DNA from: Pseudomonas koreensis
GTDB lineage: Bacteria > Pseudomonadota > Gammaproteobacteria > Pseudomonadales > Pseudomonadaceae
Length of the DNA: 41,782 nt
Direction: 5' to 3'
NCBI RefSeq assembly: GCF_025447595.1
Contig: NZ_JAOEJU010000036.1
Location: forward strand, 1-41,782
The notes under the pieces are model-generated. The model did no database searches, was not told the DNA's origin, and was given only the letters and a program-made list of their open reading frames with translations. The position numbers and the translations under genes are program-made. Shown here piece after piece: positions 32,800-40,852 of this stretch (position 1 is the stretch's first letter; the number at the start of each line of letters is the position of its first letter).

Positions 32800-33804
32800 A
32801 TGAATTTAAATGGAATTGTAAAGTTGCTGCTGGGCGTCTGTTTAATCTCTACTGTTACTTTGGCTCATGCCGTTGAGGGCACTCCGTGGCATATGGTGTT
32901 CGCGTCCGACACGCAATATCCCTGGACTGACAAGACCGACAGCGGAGAGCCGGAATCCGATGCAGACTTCGAAAAACGTGCCAGGTGGCTGGTGGACAGC
33001 CAGTTGGGCAGTATCGCCGAGTTTCGAAACACCCATGGTGGGCAGGCGGCAATCCCGTTGATGATCAACGGTGACATTACCGCTTTTGGCCATGGTTGGC
33101 AGCGCTCATATATGAAATCGGCCCTGCAGAAGTACTTCAAGGGCGATTACCTGTATGGCTTGGGTAATCATGATTACGAAAACAATGTGGATGACTGTTT
33201 CAGTAATAGTTGTGCGGCGGGTAGTATCGTCGAGTTCAACGAACATCATAAGGGCAAGGTGGATAATTTTGACCTCAAGGTCACAGGCGCTTTTCTGGAT
33301 ATTCTTTATTCGGGCAGTCTTGCCTACTCAAAAAATGTCGGGGAAGTTCATTTGGTGCAACTCAACAACGAGCCCACCTACACCACGAAGATTGCTCATG
33401 CGTTGAACCCGACAACTTTCAATATCACCAGTGCGCTGGACTGGCTGGAAAATGATTTGAGGGTGGCGAGGGCCCAGGGTTACGCCATCATCATCAACAT
33501 GCACAAATGGGATGACTGGCAAGGGGACTGGCAACAGAAGCAGCGCTTTCTGAACATGATCGAAAAGTATGAAGTCACGGCCATTTTTGCGGGTCATTAC
33601 CATGCGCGAGGTGGGGCCAAGCGCTTGATGGGTACGGTGCCGATGTTTCTCAGCGGCGGAACGTCCCAGCAAACGTATCTGACCGCCAGTTTTTCGGCTG
33701 ATCGCAAGCAACTGCATGTCAATCTGGTCGAGAACAATGAATGGCGAGAGCCCCGGCTCGTGCACACCGTGCCAGTGAAATCGATCTGGGCCAGGCGCCC
33801 ATGA
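32800..33804 (+). CDS. Secreted calcineurin-like phosphoesterase
   Basis: A 334-residue metallophosphoesterase with a Sec signal (MNLNGIVKLLLGVCLISTVTLAHA, cleavage near Ala24-Val25), so the mature enzyme is periplasmic or secreted. The metal-binding blocks are in order: FASDTQYPW (Asp37, Gln39 replacing the usual His), INGDIT (Asp92), GNHDYENN (Asn123, His124), INMHKWDD and AGHYHARGG. A cysteine pair in DDCFSNSCAAG may form a disulfide. The ATG at 32800 is supported by the signal peptide and an upstream GGAG. The gene is transcribed against its neighbours, has AT-richer surroundings and codon use, and separates ccoG from cco1. It looks acquired. The substrate (phospho-monoester, -diester or pyrophosphate) cannot be told. 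Confidence 0.82.
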   Translation: MNLNGIVKLLLGVCLISTVTLAHAVEGTPWHMVFASDTQYPWTDKTDSGEPESDADFEKRARWLVDSQLGSIAEFRNTHGGQAAIPLMINGDITAFGHGWQRSYMKSALQKYFKGDYLYGLGNHDYENNVDDCFSNSCAAGSIVEFNEHHKGKVDNFDLKVTGAFLDILYSGSLAYSKNVGEVHLVQLNNEPTYTTKIAHALNPTTFNITSALDWLENDLRVARAQGYAIIINMHKWDDWQGDWQQKQRFLNMIEKYEVTAIFAGHYHARGGAKRLMGTVPMFLSGGTSQQTYLTASFSADRKQLHVNLVENNEWREPRLVHTVPVKSIWARRP

Positions 33805-33841
33805 AAAAGGCCCCGCCAGATGACTGGCGGGGCCTTTTTTT
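33804..33841. terminator. Bidirectional terminator
   Basis: GGCCCCGCCAG (33809-33819) and CTGGCGGGGCC (33824-33834) form an 11-bp stem with a 4-base loop, flanked by AAAAA on the left and TTTTTTT on the right. It ends both the phosphoesterase transcript (plus) and the cco1 operon (minus, stop at 33858). Confidence 0.93.
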
Positions 33842-33857
33842 GCTTCAAGCGTTGGCC

Positions 33858-34841
33858 TTACTGGGCCTCGGCTTCCGCTGGTTTTTCACCGTGGGACAGG
33901 CTGTAAACGTACGCCGCCAGCAGGTGAACCTTGTCGTTGCCTTGCAGTTGTTCCTGGGCAGGCATCTGGCCCTGACGGCCGTAACGGATGGTCTGCTGCA
34001 ATTGCGCGAAGCTCGAACCGTAGATGAACGCGGCCGGGTGGGTCAGGTCAGGTGCGCCCATCGCTGGCGTACCTTTGCCCGCCGGGCCGTGGCACGCCAC
34101 GCAGTTGGCGGCGAACAGTTTCTGGCCGTTGGCCGGATCTGCCTTGGTGCCTTCCGGCAGCTTGCGGCCATCCAGATTGGTCAGCACGAACGCGGCCACG
34201 TCGGCCACGCCTTGCTCGCCGATCACTTCAGCCCAGGCCGGCATCACGGCGTGACGACCGCCCATGATGGTGGTCTTGATGGTTTCCGGCTCGCCGCCCC
34301 AGCGCCAGTCGGCGTCGGTCAGGTTCGGGAAACCATAAGCGCCCTTGGCGTCGGAACCGTGGCAGACCGAGCAGTTGGAGGCGAACAGACGGCCACCCAT
34401 CTTCAGGGCTTGCGGATCCTTGGCGACTTCTTCGATCGGCATGGCGGCGAACTTGGCGAAGATCGGACCGAACTTGGCGTCCGAACGCGCCATTTCCTTT
34501 TCCCACTCGTGAACGCCGGTCCAGCCGGTCTGGCCGTTGGCGAACGCGGTCTGCTTCTCGGTATCGAGGTAGTTGTAGCCCGGCAGCAGGCCTTTCCAGT
34601 TGCCCAGGCCCGGGTACAGCACCAGATAACCCAGAGCGAACACGATGGTGCCCACGAACAGCATGAACCACCATTTCGGCAGCGGGTTGTCGTACTCCTC
34701 GATCCCGTCGAAGGAGTGGCCGACCGTCTCGTCGGTCTGCTCGGTGCGCTGGCCCTTTCGGGTCGACAGCAACAGCCAGGTCAGGGAAAAGATCGTACCG
34801 AGACTGAGGACTGTGACGTACAGACTCCAGAATGTAGTCAT
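33858..34841 (-). CDS. ccoP: cbb3 oxidase diheme subunit CcoP (operon 1)
   Basis: A membrane-anchored c-type cytochrome passing electrons to CcoO. The 327 residues include an N-terminal membrane helix (TTFWSLYVTVLSLGTIFSLTWLLL) and a second helix (WWFMLFVGTIVFALGYLVLYPG). Two heme-binding motifs follow, CSVCH (in CSVCHGSDAKG) and CVACH (in CVACHGPAGKG), with distal Met ligands expected in the MPAWAEV and MPAQEQL segments. Its ATG overlaps the ccoQ stop by 4 bases. It is the last gene of the operon adjoining ccoG, matching cco1 of P. aeruginosa by position. Compared with CcoP2, it has 14 extra residues before the GWTGVHEWEKEM segment. Confidence 0.95.
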   Translation of the reverse strand: MTTFWSLYVTVLSLGTIFSLTWLLLSTRKGQRTEQTDETVGHSFDGIEEYDNPLPKWWFMLFVGTIVFALGYLVLYPGLGNWKGLLPGYNYLDTEKQTAFANGQTGWTGVHEWEKEMARSDAKFGPIFAKFAAMPIEEVAKDPQALKMGGRLFASNCSVCHGSDAKGAYGFPNLTDADWRWGGEPETIKTTIMGGRHAVMPAWAEVIGEQGVADVAAFVLTNLDGRKLPEGTKADPANGQKLFAANCVACHGPAGKGTPAMGAPDLTHPAAFIYGSSFAQLQQTIRYGRQGQMPAQEQLQGNDKVHLLAAYVYSLSHGEKPAEAEAQ

Positions 34842-35023
34842 TCTTTGTTACTCCTAGAAGCTTGCTCGACGTGCTTGATGGCTTCGGGATCGTCCGCGAA
34901 GGGCAGCAAGGTCGCGTCTTCAAACTCCGACTTGCGCTTGGGGCTGAACACCCACAACGCCAGGCCGATGAAGGCAACCATCACGACAACGGTGCCCAGG
35001 CCTCGAATCATCCCGATATCCAT
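34838..35023 (-). CDS. ccoQ: cbb3 oxidase subunit CcoQ (operon 1)
   Basis: A small membrane subunit that stabilises the cbb3 complex. The 61 residues consist of one helix (IRGLGTVVVMVAFIGLALWVF) followed by SPKRKSEFEDATLLPFADDP, the FixQ/CcoQ pattern. It starts 5 bases after ccoO and overlaps ccoP by 4, consistent with translational coupling in an operon. Confidence 0.93.
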   Translation of the reverse strand: MDIGMIRGLGTVVVMVAFIGLALWVFSPKRKSEFEDATLLPFADDPEAIKHVEQASRSNKE

Positions 35024-35028
35024 CTAGA

Positions 35029-35637
35029 TCACCGTTTGCTTTTGATGATGGTGCCCAGGCCTTGCAGATAGGCCACCAGCGCGTCCATTTCGGTTTTGCC
35101 CTTCACGGCATCCCTGGCACCGGCGATGTCTTCGTCGGTGTAAGGGACGCCGAGTGTGCGCAACACTTCCATTTTCTTGGCCGTGTCTTTGCCATCGAGC
35201 TTGTTTTCTACGAGGAACGGGTAGGCCGGCATTTTCGACTCGGGGACGACGTTGCGCGGGTTGTACAAGTGCGCACGCTGCCAGTCATCGGAGTAACGAC
35301 CGCCGACGCGGGCCAGATCCGGGCCAGTACGTTTGGAACCCCACAGGAACGGGTGATCCCAGACGCTTTCACCGGCGACCGAGTAGTGGCCGTAGCGTTC
35401 GGTTTCGGCACGGAACGGACGGATCATCTGCGAGTGGCAGCCGACACATCCGTTGGCGATATAAACGTCGCGGCCTTCCAGTTCAAGGGCGGTGCGCGGC
35501 TTCATGCCTTCGACCGGCTTGTTGGTGACGTCCTGGAAAAACAGCGGAACGATTTGGGTCAGACCACCGACGCTGACGGCGATGACCATGAAGAAAGCCA
35601 GCAGGCCAATGTTCTTCTCGACGGCTTCATGCTTCAT
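35029..35637 (-). CDS. ccoO: cbb3 oxidase monoheme subunit CcoO (operon 1)
   Basis: A membrane-bound c-type cytochrome between CcoP and the catalytic subunit. The 202 residues have one N-terminal helix (NIGLLAFFMVIAVSVGGLTQIVPLFF). The heme motif GCVGCHSQMIRPFRAETERYG follows, then GSKRTGPDLARVGGRYSDDW and the axial Met region VVPESKMPAYPFL. Its ATG shares one base with the ccoN stop (TGATG), a classic coupled junction. Confidence 0.95.
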   Translation of the reverse strand: MKHEAVEKNIGLLAFFMVIAVSVGGLTQIVPLFFQDVTNKPVEGMKPRTALELEGRDVYIANGCVGCHSQMIRPFRAETERYGHYSVAGESVWDHPFLWGSKRTGPDLARVGGRYSDDWQRAHLYNPRNVVPESKMPAYPFLVENKLDGKDTAKKMEVLRTLGVPYTDEDIAGARDAVKGKTEMDALVAYLQGLGTIIKSKR

Positions 35638-37079
35638 CAGTGAGCTCCAACTACGGCAATCTTGGCGGCGGCTTCGGCTTCAGCCGGGTTCGAGGCGCGA
35701 ACGGTGCGCCATACGTTGTAAGCCATCAGCAGCATGCCGCTGGCGAAGAACGCACCGCCCAGGGCGCGGACGATGAAACCAGGGTGGCTGGCCTGCAGCG
35801 CTTCGACGAACGAGTAGGTGAGGGTGCCGTCATCGTTGATTGCACGCCACATCAGGCCTTGAGTGATGCCGTTGACCCACATCGAAGCGATGTACAGAAC
35901 GGTACCGATGGTCGCGAGCCAGAAGTGCGCGTTGATCAGGCCGGTGCTGTGCATCTGCGCACGGCCGAACAGTTTCGGGATCATGTGGTAGATCGCGCCG
36001 ATCGAGATCATCGCTACCCAGCCGAGCGCGCCGGCGTGTACGTGGCCGATGGTCCAGTCGGTGTAGTGCGAGAGCGAGTTGACGGTCTTGATCGCCATCA
36101 TCGGACCTTCGAAGGTCGACATGCCGTAGAACGCCAGCGATACCACGAGGAAACGCAGGATCGGGTCGGTGCGCAGCTTATGCCAGGCGCCCGACAGGGT
36201 CATCATGCCGTTGATCATGCCGCCCCAGCTCGGCGCCAGCAGAATGATCGACATCGCCATGCCCAGCGATTGTGCCCAATCCGGCAGCGCGGTGTAGTGC
36301 AGGTGGTGCGGGCCGGCCCAGATGTACAGGGTGATCAGCGCCCAGAAGTGCACGATCGACAGACGATACGAGTAGATCGGACGTTCGGCCTGTTTCGGCA
36401 CGAAGTAGTACATCATCCCCAGGAAGCCGGTAGTCAGGAAGAAGCCTACGGCGTTGTGGCCGTACCACCACTGGATCATCGCGTCGGTGGCGCCCGAGTA
36501 AGCCGAGTAGGACTTGAACAGGCTGACCGGCAGCGACATGTGGTTGACGATGTGCAGCATCGCGGTCACCACGATGAACGCACCGTAGAACCAGTTACCG
36601 ACATAAATGTGCTTGGTCTTGCGCTTGGTGATGGTGCCGAAGAACACCAGACCGTAGGTGACCCAGACAATGGCCAGCAGAATGGCGAGGGGCCATTCCA
36701 GTTCCGCGTATTCCTTGGTGGTGGTGTAACCCAGCGGCAAGGTAATGATCGCGCCGACGATCACCGCTTGCCAGCCCCAGAAGGTGAAGGCCGCGAGGCT
36801 GTCGGAAATCAGTCGCGTCTGGCAGGTTCGCTGCACGACATAGTAGGAAGTGGCAAACAGTGCACAACCACCGAAGGCGAAAATCACCAGGTTTGTGTGC
36901 AACGGGCGCAGGCGTCCAAAGCTCGTCCACGGCAGACCGAAATTCAACTCCGGCCAGACCAGTTGCGAGGCGATGAAGACACCGAGCCCCATGCCAAGGA
37001 TCCCCCAGACCACCGTCATGATGGCGAACTGGCGGACTACCTTATAGTTATAAGCAGTCGGACTGATTGCTGTGCTCAT
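35637..37079 (-). CDS. ccoN: cbb3 oxidase catalytic subunit CcoN (operon 1)
   Basis: The heme-copper oxidase subunit that reduces oxygen to water with high affinity and pumps protons. The 480-residue protein has about 12 transmembrane helices and the C-family signatures: RPLHTNLVIFAFGGCALFATSYYVVQRTC, GHNAVGFFLTTGFLGMMYYFVPK, IYIWAGPHHLHYTALPDWAQ with the copper B histidines, and HYTDWTIGHVHAGALGWV with the heme histidines. The ATG at 37079 gives MSTAISPTAYNYKVVRQFAI. The frame is open far upstream, but that part has no family similarity. First gene of cco1. Very close to CcoN2 (39333-40757), differing mainly at the N-terminus and in helix-connecting loops. Confidence 0.96.
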   Translation of the reverse strand: MSTAISPTAYNYKVVRQFAIMTVVWGILGMGLGVFIASQLVWPELNFGLPWTSFGRLRPLHTNLVIFAFGGCALFATSYYVVQRTCQTRLISDSLAAFTFWGWQAVIVGAIITLPLGYTTTKEYAELEWPLAILLAIVWVTYGLVFFGTITKRKTKHIYVGNWFYGAFIVVTAMLHIVNHMSLPVSLFKSYSAYSGATDAMIQWWYGHNAVGFFLTTGFLGMMYYFVPKQAERPIYSYRLSIVHFWALITLYIWAGPHHLHYTALPDWAQSLGMAMSIILLAPSWGGMINGMMTLSGAWHKLRTDPILRFLVVSLAFYGMSTFEGPMMAIKTVNSLSHYTDWTIGHVHAGALGWVAMISIGAIYHMIPKLFGRAQMHSTGLINAHFWLATIGTVLYIASMWVNGITQGLMWRAINDDGTLTYSFVEALQASHPGFIVRALGGAFFASGMLLMAYNVWRTVRASNPAEAEAAAKIAVVGAH

Positions 37080-37163
37080 TCTAAGGTTCCACGGTTTGGG
37101 TGTTTTATTAGGATTAAAATCGGCCGCAAGTATGTAGAAAGCAGGGGGGCAATGCAACGCGCC

Positions 37164-37177
37164 ATGACCTGGGTCAA
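37164..37177 (-). promoter_or_regulatory. Degenerate Anr-box-like site upstream of ccoN1
   Basis: ATGACCTGGGTCAA matches TTGAT-N4-ATCAA at 7 of 10 fixed positions and contains a TGAC..GTCA-like symmetry. It lies about 90 bases before the ccoN1 start. A -10 at the class II distance is poor. This would suit weak or no Anr dependence of cco1, but chance cannot be excluded. Confidence 0.35.
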
Positions 37178-37520
37178 TGCTTTCCAACGCTGATTCTGCG
37201 GCCTTTCCATGCGCCGCGTAAGGACAAAATTGCCCTCGGGCAAAATGTCGCAGCGGACGAAAAAAGCGAGGGGTCCCGGTCGGATGTAACGGGGTGTGTT
37301 CGAACGCTCGGTTCGGGTGACGGACGGTAATTGGCACGACAGCCGGTATCTACCGGCCTTTGCGGCCATGTCAGTCAGCCGATTCGTTCAACGCCTCGCT
37401 CGGGGTCGACCTGGAACCGGCACGGGCCAGTCCGCATCGAGCAAGCGTAGACCCGAATCCGGGTAACCGAAAGGAGAGGGGGTGAAGGGGTGCGACAATG
37501 CGTCGCAAAGGGGCTGGAAA

Positions 37521-37545
37521 CTGCCGCACTGGAAACGTGCGGCAG
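37521..37545 (-). terminator. Terminator of cco operon 2
   Basis: CTGCCGCAC (37521-37529) and GTGCGGCAG (37537-37545) form a 9-bp stem with a 7-base loop, 15 bases past the ccoP2 stop. On the minus strand the stem is followed by TTTCC, a weak T tract, so termination may be incomplete and some read-through into cco1 is possible. Confidence 0.7.
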
Positions 37546-37560
37546 TCTTGTGCGCAATGA

Positions 37561-38514
37561 TTACTTTTTATTGTCCTCAGTAATCAGTTTTTCTGTATTC
37601 AATCCATTGCTAAGGCTGTACACATAAGCGGCCAGCAATTGCACTTTATCGTTGCCCAGCAGCTCGTTCTGAGCCGGCATGTGGCCCTGACGACCATGGC
37701 GAATGGTCTGCTCGAGCTGGGTCAGGCTGGTGCCGTAGATGAAACCGGCTGGGTGCGTCAGGTTCGGCGCGCCCATGGCTTCAGTGCCCTGGCCGTTTGC
37801 CCCGTGACAGGCGACACACATGGTGCTGAACGCTTGCTGCCCGGCTTGCAGATCCGCCTTGTTGTCCGCCGCCAGTGGCAGGCCGGCCAGTTCGTGACGC
37901 ACGTAAGCCGCGACGTTTTTCACCCCGGCCTCGCCCAGTGCGTCGCCCCACGCCGGCATCGCCGCCATCCGGCCACCCATGATGGTGGTCTTGATGGTTT
38001 CGGCGCTGCCGCCCCAACGCCAGTCCTTGTCGGCGAGGTTAGGGAAGCCGAACGCGCCCTTGGCATCCGAGCCGTGGCACACCGAGCAGTTGGAGGCGAA
38101 CAGGCGGCCGCCCATTTTCAGCGCCTGCGGATCCTTCGCCACTTCTTCCACCGGCATGGCAGCGAATTTGGCGAAGATCGGCCCGAACTTGGCGTCAGCC
38201 TTGCTCATTTCCTTTTCCCACTCGTGGACGCCGGTCCAGCCGTCCTCGTAGCCGGGCAGGATGCCTTTCCAGTTGCCCAGGCCCGGGTAAAGGATCAGAT
38301 AGCCCACGGAAAACACCAGCGTGCCGGCGAACAGCATGAACCACCACTGCGGCAGCGGGTTGTCGTACTCCTCGATGCCGTCGAAGCTGTGGCCCATGGT
38401 CTGGTCGACACTGCCCTTGGTTTCGCCCCGACGGGTGCCGACCAGCAGCCAGGTCAGGCCGATCAGGCTGCCGATGGTCAGTACGCAGATCCACGTACTC
38501 CAGAAGGTGGTCAT
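37561..38514 (-). CDS. ccoP: cbb3 oxidase diheme subunit CcoP (operon 2)
   Basis: The second copy of the diheme electron-entry subunit, 317 residues, with the same plan as CcoP1: helix TTFWSTWICVLTIGSLIGLTWLL, helix WWFMLFAGTLVFSVGYLILYPG, heme motifs CSVCHGSDAKG and CVACHGANGQG. It lacks about 14 residues between GYE and DGWTGVHEWEKEM that CcoP1 has, and ends in a different tail (NTEKLITEDNKK). The start overlaps the ccoQ2 stop by 4 bases (ATGA). Confidence 0.95.
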   Translation of the reverse strand: MTTFWSTWICVLTIGSLIGLTWLLVGTRRGETKGSVDQTMGHSFDGIEEYDNPLPQWWFMLFAGTLVFSVGYLILYPGLGNWKGILPGYEDGWTGVHEWEKEMSKADAKFGPIFAKFAAMPVEEVAKDPQALKMGGRLFASNCSVCHGSDAKGAFGFPNLADKDWRWGGSAETIKTTIMGGRMAAMPAWGDALGEAGVKNVAAYVRHELAGLPLAADNKADLQAGQQAFSTMCVACHGANGQGTEAMGAPNLTHPAGFIYGTSLTQLEQTIRHGRQGHMPAQNELLGNDKVQLLAAYVYSLSNGLNTEKLITEDNKK

Positions 38515-38708
38515 GGCCGGGTACTCCTTGTTTCAGATGCTTGGGTTGGGTCGGGTTGCGGCTCGTCGGCAAACGGCAGCAGGCGCGCTTCGGCGAATTC
38601 CGGCGTGCGCTTGCGGTTGAACACCCACAGGGTCAGGCCGACGAAGGCCACGAACACCACGACCGTGCCGAGGCCGCGAATCAGCCCCGCGCTCATTTCA
38701 ATGACCAT
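38511..38708 (-). CDS. ccoQ: cbb3 oxidase subunit CcoQ (operon 2)
   Basis: A 65-residue membrane subunit: MVIEMSAGLIRGLGTVVVFV begins the single helix, which continues AFVGLTLWVF, followed by NRKRTPEFAEARLLPFADEP. The ATG at 38708 is preferred because GAGGTGA stands 8 bases before it; the internal ATG at 38696 aligns better with CcoQ1 and is an alternative. It starts 5 bases after ccoO2. Confidence 0.9.
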   Translation of the reverse strand: MVIEMSAGLIRGLGTVVVFVAFVGLTLWVFNRKRTPEFAEARLLPFADEPQPDPTQASETRSTRP

Positions 38709-38713
38709 CGGGC

Positions 38714-39322
38714 TCACCTCTTGCTCTTGATCGCAGTGCCAAGCACTTGCAGGTAGGAGACGAGGGCGTCCATTTCGGTCTTGCCCTTGAGGCTGGCCAC
38801 CGCGCCGCTGATGTCGTCGTCGGTGTACGGCACGCCGAGGGTGCGCATGACCTTGAGCTTGGTTTCGGTGTGGCTGCTGTCGACCGGTTGGGTGACCAGC
38901 CATGGGTAGGCCGGCATTTTCGATTCCGGTACAACGTTGCGCGGGTTGTACAAGTGCGCACGGTGCCAGTCATCCGAGTAACGCGCGCCGACCCGGGCCA
39001 GGTCCGGACCGGTACGTTTCGAGCCCCACAGGAACGGGTGATCCCACACGCTTTCACCCGCCACCGAGTAGTGCCCGTAACGTTCGGTTTCAGCGCGGAA
39101 CGGACGGATCATCTGCGAGTGGCAACCGACGCAGCCTTCGCGGATGTAGATGTCACGGCCTTCCAGTTGCAGCGCGGTGTAGGGCTTCATGCCTTCCACC
39201 GGTTTGTTGGTCACGTCCTGGAAGAACAGCGGGACGATCTGGGTCAGGCCGCCGATGCTCACGGCGAACACCATCAGCAGCATCAGCAGGCCGACGTTCT
39301 TTTCAATCGTTTCGTGTTTCAT
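38714..39322 (-). CDS. ccoO: cbb3 oxidase monoheme subunit CcoO (operon 2)
   Basis: A 202-residue c-type cytochrome subunit, nearly the same as CcoO1. It has helix NVGLLMLLMVFAVSIGGLTQIVPLFF, heme motif GCVGCHSQMIRPFR and GSKRTGPDLARVGARYSDDW. The ATG at 39322 follows a strong GAGGAG site; the frame is open 11 codons further upstream, but those overlap ccoN2. The gap to ccoN2 is 10 bases, whereas the two genes overlap in cco1. Confidence 0.95.
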   Translation of the reverse strand: MKHETIEKNVGLLMLLMVFAVSIGGLTQIVPLFFQDVTNKPVEGMKPYTALQLEGRDIYIREGCVGCHSQMIRPFRAETERYGHYSVAGESVWDHPFLWGSKRTGPDLARVGARYSDDWHRAHLYNPRNVVPESKMPAYPWLVTQPVDSSHTETKLKVMRTLGVPYTDDDISGAVASLKGKTEMDALVSYLQVLGTAIKSKR

Positions 39323-39332
39323 GGCGGACTCC

Positions 39333-40757
39333 TCAGGCCATCTGCGCGGCAGCAACGACGTCAGCAGGCTGCGAGGCCCGCACGGTGCGCCAGGTGTTGT
39401 AAGCCATCAGGAACATGCCGCTGAGGAAGATCGCCCCGCCAATCAGCCGCACGACGAAGCCAGGGTGGCTGGCCACCAGGGTTTCGACGAAGGAGTAGGT
39501 CAGCGTGCCGTCCTCGTTCACCGCACGCCACATCAGGCCCTGGGCGATGCCGTTGACCCACATCGAAGCGATGTACAAAACGGTGCCGATGGTCGCGAGC
39601 CAGAAGTGCGCGTTGATCAGGCCGATGCTGTGCATCTGCTCTTTGCCGAAGACTTTCGGGATCATGTGGTACAGCGCGCCGATGGAAATCATCGCCACCC
39701 AACCGAGCGCGCCGGCGTGTACGTGGCCGATGGTCCAGTCGGTGTAGTGGGAGAGGGCGTTCACCGTCTTGATCGCCATCATCGGACCTTCGAAGGTCGA
39801 CATGCCGTAGAACGCCAGCGACACCACGAGGAAGCGCAGGATCGGGTCGCTGCGCAACTTATGCCAGGCGCCCGAGAGGGTCATCATGCCGTTGATCATG
39901 CCGCCCCAGCTCGGGGCCAGCAGTACCAGCGACATCACCATGCCCAGCGACTGTGCCCAGTCTGGCAGCGCGGTGTAGTGCAAATGGTGCGGGCCGGCCC
40001 AGATGTACAGGGTGATCAGCGCCCAGAAGTGCACGATCGACAGGCGATACGAATACACCGGACGTTCGGCCTGTTTCGGCACGAAGTAGTACATCATCCC
40101 GAGGAAACCGGCGGTGAGGAAAAAGCCTACGGCGTTGTGGCCGTACCACCATTGCACCATCGCATCGGTTGCACCGGCGTACACCGAGTAGGACTTGGTG
40201 AAGCTCACTGGCAACTCGAGGTTGTTGACGATGTGCAGGATCGCCACGGTGATGATGAACGCGCCGAAGAACCAGTTGCCCACATAAATGTGCTTGGTCT
40301 TGCGCTGCATGATCGTGCCGAAGAACACGATGGCGTAGGCGACCCAGACGATGGTGATCAGGATGTCGATCGGCCATTCCAGCTCGGCGTATTCCTTGGA
40401 GCTGGTGTAACCCAGTGGCAGGCTGATGGCTGCCAATAGAATCACAAGCTGCCAGCCCCAGAAGCAGAACGCGGCGATTTTCGGCGCAAACAGTTGGGTC
40501 TGGCAGGTGCGCTGCACCGAGTAGAACGAACTGGCGAACAAGGCACAGCCGCCGAACGCGAAGATCACCGCGTTGGTGTGCAGCGGGCGCAGGCGTCCGA
40601 AGCTGGTCCACGGCAGGTTGAAGTTGAGTTCGGGCCAGACCAATTGAGCCGCGAGAAAAACCCCGAGCCCCATGCCGACGATGCCCCACACCACCGTCAT
40701 AATGGCGAATTGGCGGACCACCTTGTAGTTGTAGGCGGTACTGATAGAAGTGTTCAT
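39333..40757 (-). CDS. ccoN: cbb3 oxidase catalytic subunit CcoN (operon 2)
   Basis: The second catalytic subunit, 474 residues, with all C-family heme-copper oxidase blocks: RPLHTNAVIFAFGGCALFAS, GHNAVGFFLTAGFLGMMYYF, IYIWAGPHHLHYTALPDWAQ and HYTDWTIGHVHAGALGWV. It differs from CcoN1 mostly at the N-terminus (MNTSISTAYNYK), around helices 3-5, and in the C-terminal tail. First gene of the distal operon, which by position corresponds to the Anr-induced cco2 of P. aeruginosa. A good Anr box lies 121-134 bases upstream, inside the divergent hydrolase gene. Confidence 0.96.
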   Translation of the reverse strand: MNTSISTAYNYKVVRQFAIMTVVWGIVGMGLGVFLAAQLVWPELNFNLPWTSFGRLRPLHTNAVIFAFGGCALFASSFYSVQRTCQTQLFAPKIAAFCFWGWQLVILLAAISLPLGYTSSKEYAELEWPIDILITIVWVAYAIVFFGTIMQRKTKHIYVGNWFFGAFIITVAILHIVNNLELPVSFTKSYSVYAGATDAMVQWWYGHNAVGFFLTAGFLGMMYYFVPKQAERPVYSYRLSIVHFWALITLYIWAGPHHLHYTALPDWAQSLGMVMSLVLLAPSWGGMINGMMTLSGAWHKLRSDPILRFLVVSLAFYGMSTFEGPMMAIKTVNALSHYTDWTIGHVHAGALGWVAMISIGALYHMIPKVFGKEQMHSIGLINAHFWLATIGTVLYIASMWVNGIAQGLMWRAVNEDGTLTYSFVETLVASHPGFVVRLIGGAIFLSGMFLMAYNTWRTVRASQPADVVAAAQMA

Positions 40758-40852
40758 GGTTCCCCATCCACGGTTCAGCCGAAGTGAGCGCGCGCAGAAA
40801 ACGCCGCGAATCCTTCGCCTGGAGTTATAGGCAGACTAAAAGCGAGGCAAGC

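Larger units (their letters stand above)
37080..37560. other. Intergenic region between the two cco operons
   Basis: 481 bases without a supportable gene. It contains the cco2 terminator (37521-37545), the degenerate Anr-like site (37164-37177) and, presumably, the cco1 promoter. A short hairpin ACCCG-AATC-CGGGT lies near 37450. I find no consensus sigma-70 promoter that I trust. Confidence 0.6.

Noticed and set aside
35637..37337. N-terminal extension of CcoN1 to 37337
   Set aside because: The 86 extra codons have no similarity to the family and would cover the probable promoter; the ATG at 37079 matches the CcoN N-terminus.
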